From assembly GCA_046351395.1 (NCBI GenBank), contig JAXLYP010000006.1:327065-391064 (forward strand): a DNA stretch of 64,000 bases, read 5' to 3'. This stretch comes from CAYYKK01 sp046351395 (GTDB taxonomy: Bacteria; Myxococcota_A; Polyangia; Polyangiales; Polyangiaceae). Position numbers and translations under genes: made by a program. The notes beneath the pieces were generated by a model that saw only the letters and a program-made list of their open reading frames with translations, searched no databases and was not told the DNA's origin. Shown here piece by piece: positions 1 to 8,526 of this stretch (its first letter is position 1; every line of letters starts with the position of its first letter).

Positions 1-1398
1 CTTCACCTCCACGCGCGGCGCGACGCCGAGCGCCGCGCAGTCGTCGAGAGCTGCGGGGAGCTTGCAGGCGCCGTCGCTCGTCGCGCGGAGTCGGACGACC
101 CTCCCTCGCGCGTGCGCCGCAGCAATCTCGCGGCGGCGCCTCGCGCGCGCCTCGACGCGCCTCGCCCGGTCGGCGCGCGCGAGCTCCACGAGCTCCCCGT
201 GGGGATCCGCGCCGCGATCCAACGCGAACGGCCGCGACGCGATGGAGGACCAGAGCGCGAGCGCGTCCGCCGTCACGCGGGACTCGTCGAAGCGCGCGAC
301 CGCGCGCGCTCGGCCCGCCGCGCCGAGCCTCCTCGCGAGCTCCGGATTCGAAAGGATCGCGTCGAGGGTGCGCGCGAGCTCGTCGGATGCTCCGGGCTCG
401 ACGAGCAGGCCGGTCACCCCGCCTTCCATCGCCTCGGGGACCCCGCCGATCCGAGCGCCGACGGTCGGCACGCCGCTCGCTGCGGCCTCGAGCAGCGCGA
501 CGCCGAAGCCCTCGACGTCGTCTGGTGATCGCGTGTCCGGCGCGAGGACGAACACGTCCGCGAGGCGGTGGAGCGCCGGGAGCTCGTCCGCGGGGAGGAA
601 ACCCGTCGCGACGACGCGATCGCGCACGCCGAGCTCGTCCGCGAGGGCGAGGAGGTCCCGCGCGAGCGCGGCGTTCTCCCCGGTGAACACGAACCTCAGC
701 CGGGGCCGCGCGCGCGCGAGCGCCGAGATCGCCGCGATCACCGTGCGGTGCCCCTTCCGCGCGGCGAGCCGCGACACCGAGAGGACGACCTCGTCCGCGG
801 GCTCGAGCCCGAGCCGCCGAGCGAGCGCCTCGTCGCGCGGGCCCGGGTGGAATCGCTCCACGTCCACGCCGTTCTCGATCACCGCGATCCGGTCTCGCGC
901 GACGCCGCGCGCGACCGCGAGCCCGCGCGAGAACCGGGACACCGCGACGACGCGATCCGCCGCGCGGAGGCCCTCGACGACCGACCGCTCGTAGCGCTCG
1001 AGCGGCTCCTCGTGGTGGACCCAAGGCGCGAGGAGATCGTTGCCGTGGACGTGCACCGTGATCCCGGACGCGACGGCCGCGCGGAGCGCGGGAACCCACG
1101 GCGCGAGGCCCGCGTGGCAGAGGTGGATCACGTCCGGCTCGTCGGCCGCGGCAGCGGTGATCGTCGCCAGCAGATCGGCGCGCAGATCGATCCGCCGAGC
1201 GCCGGGTCGGGGCTCGAACACGGGGCGGACGACGCCCTCCGGCAGACCGCTCGCGACGCGCGCGCCCAAGCGATCCGCGGTGTAGACGCGGACGTCCACG
1301 CCGCGGTCGAGGAGCCCGCGCGCGAGGCCCAGCGCGACCGTCTCCATGCCGCCGAGCCGCGGCGCGAAATCGTGCGCGACGAGCGCGACGCGCCGCAC
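1..1398 (-). CDS. GT4-family glycosyltransferase, runs off left edge
   Basis: Retaining GT-B glycosyltransferase that would move a sugar from a nucleotide donor to a glycan or lipid acceptor. The frame is open from a GTG at 1398 to base 1, so the C-terminus lies outside the window. Near the N-terminus it reads VALVAHDFAPRLGGME, the usual GT4 acceptor-side start. Later come VSRLAARKGHRTVI (start of the C-terminal Rossmann domain) and GFGVALLEAAASGVPTVG (E-x7-E-type donor site), then GVTGLLVEPG. Upstream of the GTG the same frame stays open and looks like the C-terminus of the preceding MurG-like protein (IGNRRAAEALLRPL). The two may therefore be one fused enzyme broken by a one-base frameshift near 1467. 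The family call is solid; the true start and the acceptor are unknown. Confidence 0.85.
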   Translation of the reverse strand, partial: MRRVALVAHDFAPRLGGMETVALGLARGLLDRGVDVRVYTADRLGARVASGLPEGVVRPVFEPRPGARRIDLRADLLATITAAAADEPDVIHLCHAGLAPWVPALRAAVASGITVHVHGNDLLAPWVHHEEPLERYERSVVEGLRAADRVVAVSRFSRGLAVARGVARDRIAVIENGVDVERFHPGPRDEALARRLGLEPADEVVLSVSRLAARKGHRTVIAAISALARARPRLRFVFTGENAALARDLLALADELGVRDRVVATGFLPADELPALHRLADVFVLAPDTRSPDDVEGFGVALLEAAASGVPTVGARIGGVPEAMEGGVTGLLVEPGASDELARTLDAILSNPELARRLGAAGRARAVARFDESRVTADALALWSSIASRPFALDRGADPHGELVELARADRARRVEARARRRREIAAAHARGRVVRLRATSDGACKLPAALDDCAALGVAPRVEVK

Positions 1399-2492
1399 GG
1401 GCCCCGCGGGCCGCAGGAGCGGTCGGAGGAGCGCCTCGGCCGCGCGACGGTTCCCGATCTCGAGCGGCCTTCCGCGTGCGCCCGGCGCATGGCCGCGAGC
1501 GCGCCTTCGGCCGCGAAGATCCGCTCGATCGCGTCCGCGATAGAGCGCGCCTCGGGCCGCGCGAGGACGGCGGCTCCGGTCTTCGCGAGGCGCGTCGCTC
1601 GGGCCCGTTGATCCTCGCTCTTGCGGTGGCCCGGCACGAGGATCGCCGGGAGGCGGCGCGCGCGGAGCTCGGCCACGGCGTTGTAGCCCGCCTGTGAGAT
1701 CACGAGATCCGTGCCACGCGAAGCCGCGTCCAAGTCGGTCAGCCCCTCCGAGACGGAGAGGCCGGGGACACGCCGCGCGCCGCGCGGCGCCGCCGCGTAC
1801 GGCCCGGGCACCAGCGTCGTCCTCAGGCCGGGGAGGGCGGCGCGCGCGAGGATGTGCGCGTCCGTCACCGCGCGCAGGTAGCGCGCGGCATCGACGGGTT
1901 GGCCGCCACCGCCCGCCATCGCCAGGATGTGGGGGGCGGTCCGGGCTCTTCTTCGGGGTGGCGCGGGTGCATCGCTCGATCGCACGATGGCGCCCACGAG
2001 CTCGTGCGGGACGTCGCCGAGCGCGGTGGCGTCGAACTCGTCGGCGTCGTGCGGCACGATGATCTTCGCGAAGCATGCGGCGTCCCCGCGCGCCACGAAC
2101 GCGCGGAGCGCGTCCGGGCGGAGCTCACGCAGGACGAGGACGGAGCGCGCGCCGCGCCCGTCGAGCCGCCGAACCGCGTGCATCGGCGGGTGCGTGTCGA
2201 ACACGACGAGATCCGGGTTGAACGCGTCGAAGACTCCCTCGAGCGCGGCGCGCTCGAGGGGCTCGGGGAGCGCGACGCGCGCGCGATCCGGATCCGCGTG
2301 CGGCTCCCCGAGGCGCGGTGGCAGCTGCACGAAGTCGAGCTCGGCGCGCTCGAGGAGGGAGGTGTCGAGCGCCGTCGTCACCACCAAGAGCCGCGCCTCG
2401 GGCGCGATCGCGCGCACCTCCACGGCGATCGCGATCGCGCGCACGAGGTGGCCGAGGCCCACGCCGTTGATCGCGTGGAACGCGATCCTCAC
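1399..2492 (-). CDS. MurG-like (GT28-type) glycosyltransferase, 3' end frameshifted
   Basis: GT-B protein opening with VRIAFHAINGVGLGHLVR, the glycine-rich GxGH-type N-terminal motif of MurG-like and GT28 enzymes. Its C-terminal donor domain reads ISQAGYNAVAELRARRLP then LVPGHRKSEDQRARATRL. The GTG start (2492) overlaps the stop of the upstream gene as GTGA, which implies translational coupling. Its own frame stays open to 1128, but family-like sequence stops at about 1470. From there the -1 neighbour frame continues sensibly (EIGNRRAAEALL) straight into the GT4 domain without a stop. I infer one missing base at 1464-1470, and either a GT28-GT4 fusion or two very close genes. Confidence 0.75.
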
Positions 2493-3568
2493 GCCGCCAC
2501 CCCGACGAGCTCGAGCAGCGCCGACGCCGCGCGCGCCGCGCCCCCCGCGTCGAGGGCGGGGCGCTTCGGGGCGGCGCGCGTCCACGCGAGCGCCTCGTCG
2601 ATCGACGCGCGGTCCACGCCCCGGAGCGAGAACGAAAGCCCCTTCGCCGCGAAGCGATCGCGGCGCGCCGCTTGATCGTCGAACGCGCGAGGCTCCGCGT
2701 AGAGCGCGAACGCGACGCCGGCGTGCGCGAGCTCGTGCGCCGTGTTGTAGCCCGCGGCGGCGAACGCTGCGTCGAACGCCGGGAGGAGCTCCCCGAGGTG
2801 CGCGGAGCCGAGCCCGCTCACGGGGGCGCCACGTCGGGGCGGCGCGAGCGGTCCGCGCGCCGTCAGGACGACGCTCTCGGGCTCCGCCTCGGCGACCCGT
2901 TCGGCGACGCGCTCTGCATGAGCGACTGCCTCCCGGTCGCCGCCTCCGCCGCACGTGACCAGGATCGCACGCGCGTCGACCGGGATCGCGAGCGCGGCGC
3001 GCGCTTCCGCGCGCGACAGGACGGGGTCGCTCGCGAGGATGATGGGCGGTACGCGCGCGACCGGGATCGACGCGAGCTCGAGCGGGTAGGGCCCCGGATC
3101 GTCGGCCGCGATCACGAGGTGGAAGTGATCCGCCCCGAGCGTGATCAGAGGATCGCCCGCGCGATCCGTCCGGACGTGCCGGCGCACGAGCGCGCGCCTC
3201 GCCTCGATCTCGAGGAGCCCGGCGAGCTCCCCGTGTGGGCCCGAGGGGAACGTGTCGACGACGATCAAGTCGGGGCCGAACGCCTCGGCCACCCCGTCGA
3301 CGCACGCGCGCGCGATCCTCCGCCGCGTCGGATCGGAGAGTCCACCGGCCCGGCCAGCGTCCGGATGAGGGACTCGCACGAGCGCCACGTGATCGGCAGA
3401 GATCTCCGCGGGCGACGTCGTCACCAGCACGACCTCCATTTCGATCCCGCGCGCCGCCCCTTCGCGGCGGAGCGCGCGCGTGATCGCGAGCGATCGCGTG
3501 ACGTGCCCGAGGCTCAGGCCGTCGTTCGCGGTCGCGAGCACGCGGAGCGGGCGCGCCGATGCTCTCAC
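2489..3568 (-). CDS. MurG-like glycosyltransferase, first of the pair
   Basis: Protein of about 359 residues with the GT28-like fold signature: an N-terminal motif NDGLSLGHVTRSLAITRAL, then ILVTCGGGGDREAV at the start of the donor domain, and FAAAGYNTAHELAHAGV. It is a paralogue of the next gene, with the same AGYNxxxEL motif. Start chosen as GTG at 3568 because it overlaps the upstream stop (GTGA). The longer frame to 3673 only adds Arg/Gly-rich sequence overlapping the upstream gene. It sits in a minus-strand operon with another GT28-like and a GT4 enzyme, so it probably acts on the same glycan or glycolipid. The substrate cannot be read from the sequence. Confidence 0.82.
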   Translation of the reverse strand: MRASARPLRVLATANDGLSLGHVTRSLAITRALRREGAARGIEMEVVLVTTSPAEISADHVALVRVPHPDAGRAGGLSDPTRRRIARACVDGVAEAFGPDLIVVDTFPSGPHGELAGLLEIEARRALVRRHVRTDRAGDPLITLGADHFHLVIAADDPGPYPLELASIPVARVPPIILASDPVLSRAEARAALAIPVDARAILVTCGGGGDREAVAHAERVAERVAEAEPESVVLTARGPLAPPRRGAPVSGLGSAHLGELLPAFDAAFAAAGYNTAHELAHAGVAFALYAEPRAFDDQAARRDRFAAKGLSFSLRGVDRASIDEALAWTRAAPKRPALDAGGAARAASALLELVGVAA

Positions 3569-4239
3569 GACACGTCGTAGTCGCCGCGATCGATGACGCC
3601 GCGGACGGGATCCTGCACGTCGCGGTCGAGGTTCACGTTTGCGACCCGCTCGCGCTCCTGCTGCCTCTCCCACTCGAGCTCGCGCGCCCGCTCGAGCTCG
3701 AGTTCACGCTGCCGCGCGGCGAGCTCCTCCGCGGATGGCTCGCGGCTCCTTCGCGTCTTTCGGAACGGCTGCTCGTCCTCCCAGACGTACGTGTGCCAGC
3801 GCGCCCCCGCGTCATCGAACGTGGTCCAGTGGGTCCATGGATCATGCAGCAACGGCCAGAGCGTCGGGTCGTAGCCCCGCTGCTTCAAGAACGCGCGCCG
3901 GGCCTTCGGCTTGAGGTTCGCCTTCGACATTTCTCCGAAGAGCGACTCCGCGTCGCCGGGGCGGTAGACCGCCTCGATGGTCTTGATGCCGAGCTCCGTG
4001 AGCCGGTACCTGTCGCGCAGCGGCCAGATGCGGTCCCACCGCGCGATGAGGCCTCGCGCCTCGAGATCCTGGAACACCGCGCGCTGCGGGTGATCGTCGG
4101 GGATCGGCCACTCGATGATGTCGCCGTCGTAGAGGTGGCGCAGGATCAAGTGGGCGACGGCGCGGGTGTTGGCGGGCGGACCGAGCGGCATTCCGCCGCG
4201 ATGGTAGAGCATCTCCGCTTCGAGGGGCCGCCGTCGCAT
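3565..4239 (-). CDS. Unknown protein leading a glycosyltransferase operon
   Basis: About 224 residues, not recognised. The N-terminal half (residues about 10-90) has a pattern that could be a winged helix (NTRAVAHLILRHLYDGDII, then FQDLEARGLIARWDRI). The middle is Trp-rich (WPLLHDPWTHWTTF) and the C-terminal third is strongly charged and Glu/Arg-rich, probably helical (EELAARQRELELERARELE). Start at ATG 4239 is a choice; an ATG at 4212 is equally possible and neither has a clear Shine-Dalgarno. Its TGA overlaps the GTG of the first glycosyltransferase, so it is co-translated with the operon. It is divergent from the S1P-lyase-like gene, with about 200 bp between them. Confidence 0.7.
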   Translation of the reverse strand: MRRRPLEAEMLYHRGGMPLGPPANTRAVAHLILRHLYDGDIIEWPIPDDHPQRAVFQDLEARGLIARWDRIWPLRDRYRLTELGIKTIEAVYRPGDAESLFGEMSKANLKPKARRAFLKQRGYDPTLWPLLHDPWTHWTTFDDAGARWHTYVWEDEQPFRKTRRSREPSAEELAARQRELELERARELEWERQQERERVANVNLDRDVQDPVRGVIDRGDYDVS

Positions 4240-4441
4240 CGCGACCGGATGGCGTCCCGAGCGATGGTTTTCATGCGTAAGCCCCCCAAGCGGTGAAGTT
4301 CGACCGCGCGGCGAGGCGCGGCCACGAGAGACATTCGACACGCCCGCGCGGACACGTTCAACGCGCGCGGCTCTGGGCGTCGCACGGGTCGAGCCGATCT
4401 CCCTCTCGTCGCGCGCGGAGAGCTGGTAGCTGATCGCCCCG

Positions 4442-5923
4442 ATGACGAAGCGCGCCGCGATCCCCAAGCAGGGCCACGACAAGGAAGAGCTCCTCCGGAC
4501 GCTCGAGGACTACAAGGCGCACGACGCCGACTGGCGCGGCGGCAAGGTGTTCAGCCTCGTCTACCACGCGGGCGACGAGCACCTCGCGTTCCTCAAGCGC
4601 GCGCACAACCTGTTCTTCAGCGAGAACGGCCTCAACCCGATGGCGTTCAAGAGCTTGAAGCGCATGGAGGCGGAGGTCGTCCAGATGACGGCGTCGATGC
4701 TCCACGGTGGCCCCGAGACCGTCGGCACGATGACGACCGGGGGGACCGAGTCGATCCTCCTCGCCGTGAAGACGGCGCGCGACCGCGCGCGGAAGCTCAA
4801 GCCGTGGATCAAGACGCCCGAGATCGTCGCCCCGACCACCGTGCACGTCGCGTTCGACAAGGCCGCGCACTGGTTCGACGTGAAGATCCGGTACGCGAAG
4901 GTGACGCCGGATCTCGTAGCGGACGTGGACGACATGCGCAAGCTCGTCGGCCCCAACACGGTGCTGCTCGTCGCGAGCGCGCCGCAGTACCCGCACGGCG
5001 TCATCGACCCGATCGTCGACGTCGGCGCCCTCGCCGAGGAGAAGGGGATCCCGCTCCACGTCGACGCGTGCGTCGGCGGCTTCATCCTGCCGTGGGTCGA
5101 GAAGCTCGGGTATCGCATCCCGACGTTCGACTTCCGCGTCCCGGGCGTGACGAGCATGTCCGCGGACGTCCACAAGTACGGGTACGCGGCGAAGGGCGCG
5201 AGCGTGATCCTCTACCGCGACATGAGCTTCCTTCGGCACCAGTTCTTCGTCTCGACGGATTGGTCGGGCGGGATCTACGCGTCGCCCAGCATGCCCGGCA
5301 CGCGGAGCGGCGGCGCGATCGCGGCGGCCTGGGGCGCGATGATGGCGATGGGCGAGGACGGCTACCTGGACCACGCGCGACGCGCGATGAACGCCGCGCG
5401 CGCGCTCCGCGAGGGCATCGCCGACATCCCGGAGCTGGAGGTGCTCGGTGAGCCGCCCGCGACGATCGTCACCTACGCGTCGCGCGACAAGAAGGTCGGC
5501 ATCTACGTCGTCGGGGATCGACTCGAGGCCCGGGGCTGGACGGTGGATCGCCAGCAGAAGCCGGAGTGCATCCACTGCACGGTGACGAGCAACCACGAGG
5601 CCGTCATCCCCGACTACCTCGCCGCGGTGCGCGAGGCCGTCGACTTCGTGAAGGCCCACCCGGAGGAGCGCGGGAAGGGGAACGCCGCGATGTACGGGAT
5701 GATGGCGAAGGTCCCGTTCCGAGGGATGGTGAAGCACTCCGTGGAGAAGGTGATGGAGTCGATGTACGGGCCCGACGCGCTCGCGGACCTCGACCAGGCG
5801 ACCCGCGGCGAGTCGAGCGGACCGCTGCTCCGCGCGCTCTCGAAGTACGGCGGCGTCGCGCTCGGCGTGCTCGACCGCTGGGACGAGCTCAAGGCGCGCT
5901 TCAACCGCGGCGGCCGCGGCTGA
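4442..5923 (+). CDS. Sphingosine-1-phosphate lyase-like PLP-dependent enzyme
   Basis: 493-residue group II PLP decarboxylase-fold protein. The best family match from motifs is sphingosine-1-phosphate lyase, which cleaves phosphorylated long-chain bases to a fatty aldehyde and phosphoethanolamine. Visible features are TTGGTESILLAVKTARD at about 98-114 (PLP phosphate site), HVDACVGGFILPW with the PLP-ring Asp at about 208, and SADVHKYGYAAKG with the Schiff-base Lys at about 245. There is no long N-terminal membrane anchor as in the eukaryotic enzyme, so it is probably soluble or peripheral. Myxobacteria are known to make sphingolipids, which fits a role in degrading or remodelling them. A glutamate/tyrosine decarboxylase relative is the main alternative. 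Confidence 0.85.
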   Translation: MTKRAAIPKQGHDKEELLRTLEDYKAHDADWRGGKVFSLVYHAGDEHLAFLKRAHNLFFSENGLNPMAFKSLKRMEAEVVQMTASMLHGGPETVGTMTTGGTESILLAVKTARDRARKLKPWIKTPEIVAPTTVHVAFDKAAHWFDVKIRYAKVTPDLVADVDDMRKLVGPNTVLLVASAPQYPHGVIDPIVDVGALAEEKGIPLHVDACVGGFILPWVEKLGYRIPTFDFRVPGVTSMSADVHKYGYAAKGASVILYRDMSFLRHQFFVSTDWSGGIYASPSMPGTRSGGAIAAAWGAMMAMGEDGYLDHARRAMNAARALREGIADIPELEVLGEPPATIVTYASRDKKVGIYVVGDRLEARGWTVDRQQKPECIHCTVTSNHEAVIPDYLAAVREAVDFVKAHPEERGKGNAAMYGMMAKVPFRGMVKHSVEKVMESMYGPDALADLDQATRGESSGPLLRALSKYGGVALGVLDRWDELKARFNRGGRG

Positions 5924-6187
5924 CGCACCGCGCCCTCCGTCGCGCTTCGTCCCCCCTCGCGCAGGCGTCGAGGTCGCAAGCCGCCTCACGCGAGGCAGGC
6001 CGTCCGCCTGGGCTCGCTGGTTCGTGCGGATCTCTCGCGAGCGCCGCCGACGGCGCCGTGTGGCACGGGATTCTCATGGTGTTGGAGCGTGGCCTCGAGG
6101 ACGAGGCCGCGGAACGGGATCACGCCGCTCGCGGATCCCACTCCACCCGAACGTCGCGCGAGTCTTCGCAGCGAAAGGAACTCAGCC

Positions 6188-6442
6188 ATGTCTCTCCTGC
6201 TCTTCCTCGTTTTCGGCTTCGTCGTCGGCCTTGTGGCGCGCGCGCTCATGCCGGGGAAGCAGTCGCTCTCGCTCCTCTGGACCACGCTCCTCGGCATCGC
6301 CGGGTCGTTCCTCGGGGGCATGCTCTGGTCGCTGTTCTTCCACTATCGCGTCCTCGATCTGCATCCGTCCGGGTTCATCGGGAGCGTGATCGGCGCGATG
6401 CTCGTCCTCGGGATCGCGAGCTACGTGCGGCGGAGGTCCTGA
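6188..6442 (+). CDS. GlsB/YeaQ/YmgE-type small membrane protein
   Basis: 84-residue protein with three hydrophobic segments and the glycine-zipper-like pattern of the transglycosylase-associated/GlsB family (FGFVVGLVARALMPG, then LLGIAGSFLGGML and FIGSVIGAMLVLGIA). The ATG at 6188 is preceded by GCGAAAGGAAC, a good ribosome binding site, which decides the start against a longer frame from 6089. Members are general-stress inner-membrane proteins of unknown biochemistry. It appears to be a single gene; the 264 bp before it hold no other gene I can support. Confidence 0.85.
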   Translation: MSLLLFLVFGFVVGLVARALMPGKQSLSLLWTTLLGIAGSFLGGMLWSLFFHYRVLDLHPSGFIGSVIGAMLVLGIASYVRRRS

Positions 6443-6480
6443 GCTGTCTCCCACACCGTGTCGACCCCATCGATCGACCT

Positions 6481-7260
6481 TCAGATCGATCGAACGATGA
6501 GCACGACCGCGGCCGCGGCGAGCATGACGAACACGCCGAAGCGAAAGGCGCGCTGGGGAATGCGCGGGTGAGCCCAAGCTCCGATCGCCGTCCCCACCGC
6601 CAGCGCCGGCAAGAGCAGCGCGCTCGTCTCGAGCGAGGCTCGGTCGAGGCGACCGCGGATCGCGAACGTCGTCAGGAGCGCCACGTTCAGGAGCAGCCAT
6701 AGGCCCGCGAGCGTCACCCGGAACACGCGCCGATCCTCCCCGAGGCGCTTCGCCGCGACGTACACCGCCATGGGGCCCCCGGTGCCGAACGCGCCGTGGA
6801 TCGCTCCGCCGAGGACGAGGAGCGCGACGTCCGCTGCGAGGGCGGCGCGCGTCCCCGCGACCGCGTGCGGCGCGCCCTCCGCGGGCTGGGGAGCCGGGAC
6901 CGCACGGGAGAGTCGCACCACCTCGACGACGCTGAGCCCGATGACGAACGCCGCGAACGCGATCTTGAGGACGCGCTCGTCGAGGCGGGCGAGCGCGAGG
7001 ATACCGATGGGGAGTCCGAGGACCATCGGCGGGAGCACGCGGACGAGCAGCGTGCGCGCGTCCACGTGGCGTCGATCACGCACCGCGATGTACGCCGAGA
7101 GCAGCATGTTCACGGGCACGAACGCGGGGAGGAGCGCGTCGATCGCGATGAAGTTCGCCGCGAGCGCGACCGTGATCACCGTCGCGCCGAAGCCGATCGC
7201 GCTCTCGACGGCGAACGCGCTCGCCGCGATCGCGATCAGCGCGGCGGGCGCATCGGTCAT
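6481..7260 (-). CDS. TauE/SafE (TSUP) family membrane transporter
   Basis: 259-residue very hydrophobic protein with about eight membrane segments. The two repeats typical of TSUP permeases are visible: an N-terminal AIGFGATVITVALAANF region and a second GGAIHGAFGTGGPMAVYVAAKRL near residue 155. The family exports or imports sulfonates, sulfite or related organic anions; the substrate here cannot be assigned. The gene converges with the GlsB-like gene and stands alone. Confidence 0.85.
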   Translation of the reverse strand: MTDAPAALIAIAASAFAVESAIGFGATVITVALAANFIAIDALLPAFVPVNMLLSAYIAVRDRRHVDARTLLVRVLPPMVLGLPIGILALARLDERVLKIAFAAFVIGLSVVEVVRLSRAVPAPQPAEGAPHAVAGTRAALAADVALLVLGGAIHGAFGTGGPMAVYVAAKRLGEDRRVFRVTLAGLWLLLNVALLTTFAIRGRLDRASLETSALLLPALAVGTAIGAWAHPRIPQRAFRFGVFVMLAAAAVVLIVRSI

Positions 7261-7317
7261 GCGCCGACTCTACTTGGTCCTTTCCTCGCTCGCGAAGCTT
7301 CGTCATCATGCCCCGCG

Positions 7318-8475
7318 ATGAGCCTCCGACACGGCGGCGCGGCCGCGATCCTCGCCGCGATCCTCGCGGCGATCGCGGGCGGGCCCGGGTGCACCGAGGT
7401 GCCGGCGGCCCGCGATCCGTAGCCGCGCTCCGCGACGCGACGACGCCCGCACGGGTCGCGCCTCGAGACGGCGTGCACGCCGAGCGGCGTCGACAAGCCG
7501 ACGATCGACAACAACCGCAACGGCGCATCGACGCAGGGCCGCGGGTGCACGGCATCCTCCAGTTCATGATCGCCTGGAACGAAGCGAACGCGGACGTCGA
7601 CCTCAACGTCACGGATCCACGGCGACAACGCCTACTTCGCTGAGCCCACGCCCTCGGCCTGGTTGAAGGCGATCGCGAGTGTCCGCCAAGTCGGCGTGCT
7701 CGGCAGAACATCGAGAACGTCTACCTCGTCGAGAGCGAACCGCAGGAAGGGCCGGTACCGGCGTGGCCGTGCGTTCAAGAAGCTCGGCGACGCGGCGGCG
7801 CCCATCCGCGTCCACCTGCGCGCTGGCCATGTACCTATCAGTCGCGTTCGATCTCCGGGGCCACCTGGCGAGTCCACCGCCGAAGGTGTTCGAGTTCACG
7901 CTATGAGCCCTCCGTGTCGGCCCCCTGTCCCTGGTGCCGCCGATCTCCTCGCGAAGCTCGCGGACGTCTCGTGGCCGCGCTCGACCTGGACTACGAACTC
8001 TACAAGCACGCGGCGATCGTCGTCCTCGCGTCGCACCGAAGCCGCATCACCACAAGCCGACGGTATTGAGTACGTCGTCGAGGGGATCGATCTGGGCTCC
8101 GGGACGTGTTCGTCTTTACCAGGAGATCGTGAAGTGGGCGGGCATGGAGGGGTACGAGCCGCGCTTCGAGGCGGAGGTCCCGGAGGTCCCCGCGGACTTC
8201 CTCGAGTGCAAGGATCTCCGGCCCGTGCCCGAGAGCAGCGCGTACCGCGGCGCGATGCGCACGGTGGATCCGAGCTTCCACGGGCACGCGCGTTCCGGGA
8301 CACGATCGAGCTCGCGATCGTGGACCGCGGGTTCCTCTCGTTCCGCGGACGGGAGCTCGGCCGCTCCATCCGCGCGTTCGCCTGGCCGTTCGTCTGCCTA
8401 CGTGGACGCGGTCCGGCAGCCTCATCGTGGATGCCGAACGCCGCCGGCACCCTCTCCGTGGTGAAGCCCGAGTAG
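7318..8475 (+). pseudogene. Decayed or mis-assembled secreted lipoprotein gene(s)
   Basis: The ATG at 7318 opens a lipoprotein signal (AAAILAAILAAIAGGPGC) that hits a stop at 7423. Protein-like stretches then continue on the same strand but hop between frames: TACTPSGVDKPTIDNN near 7470, ILQFMIAWNEANADVDLNV near 7560, NAYFAEPTPSAWLKAIASV near 7640, NIENVYLVESEPQEGP near 7712, LYQEIVKWAGMEGYEPRF near 8120, FRDTIELAIVDRGFLSFRG near 8300 and a C-terminal AAGTLSVVKPE ending at 8475. Each hop needs only a base or two. I read this as one or two genes carrying many indels. Function is unknown, and indel-rich assembly is as likely as true decay because the neighbouring protease tail has the same problem. 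Confidence 0.55.
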
Positions 8476-8526
8476 GCGGACCCATGGGGCGGAGCGTGCG
8501 CCTGCGCCCACTGCTCCGACGCCGGC

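Noticed and set aside
1128..3305. One 725-residue minus-strand gene
   Set aside because: Frame holds only the second MurG-like protein from GTG 2492; the rest is antisense or wrong-frame Arg-rich sequence.
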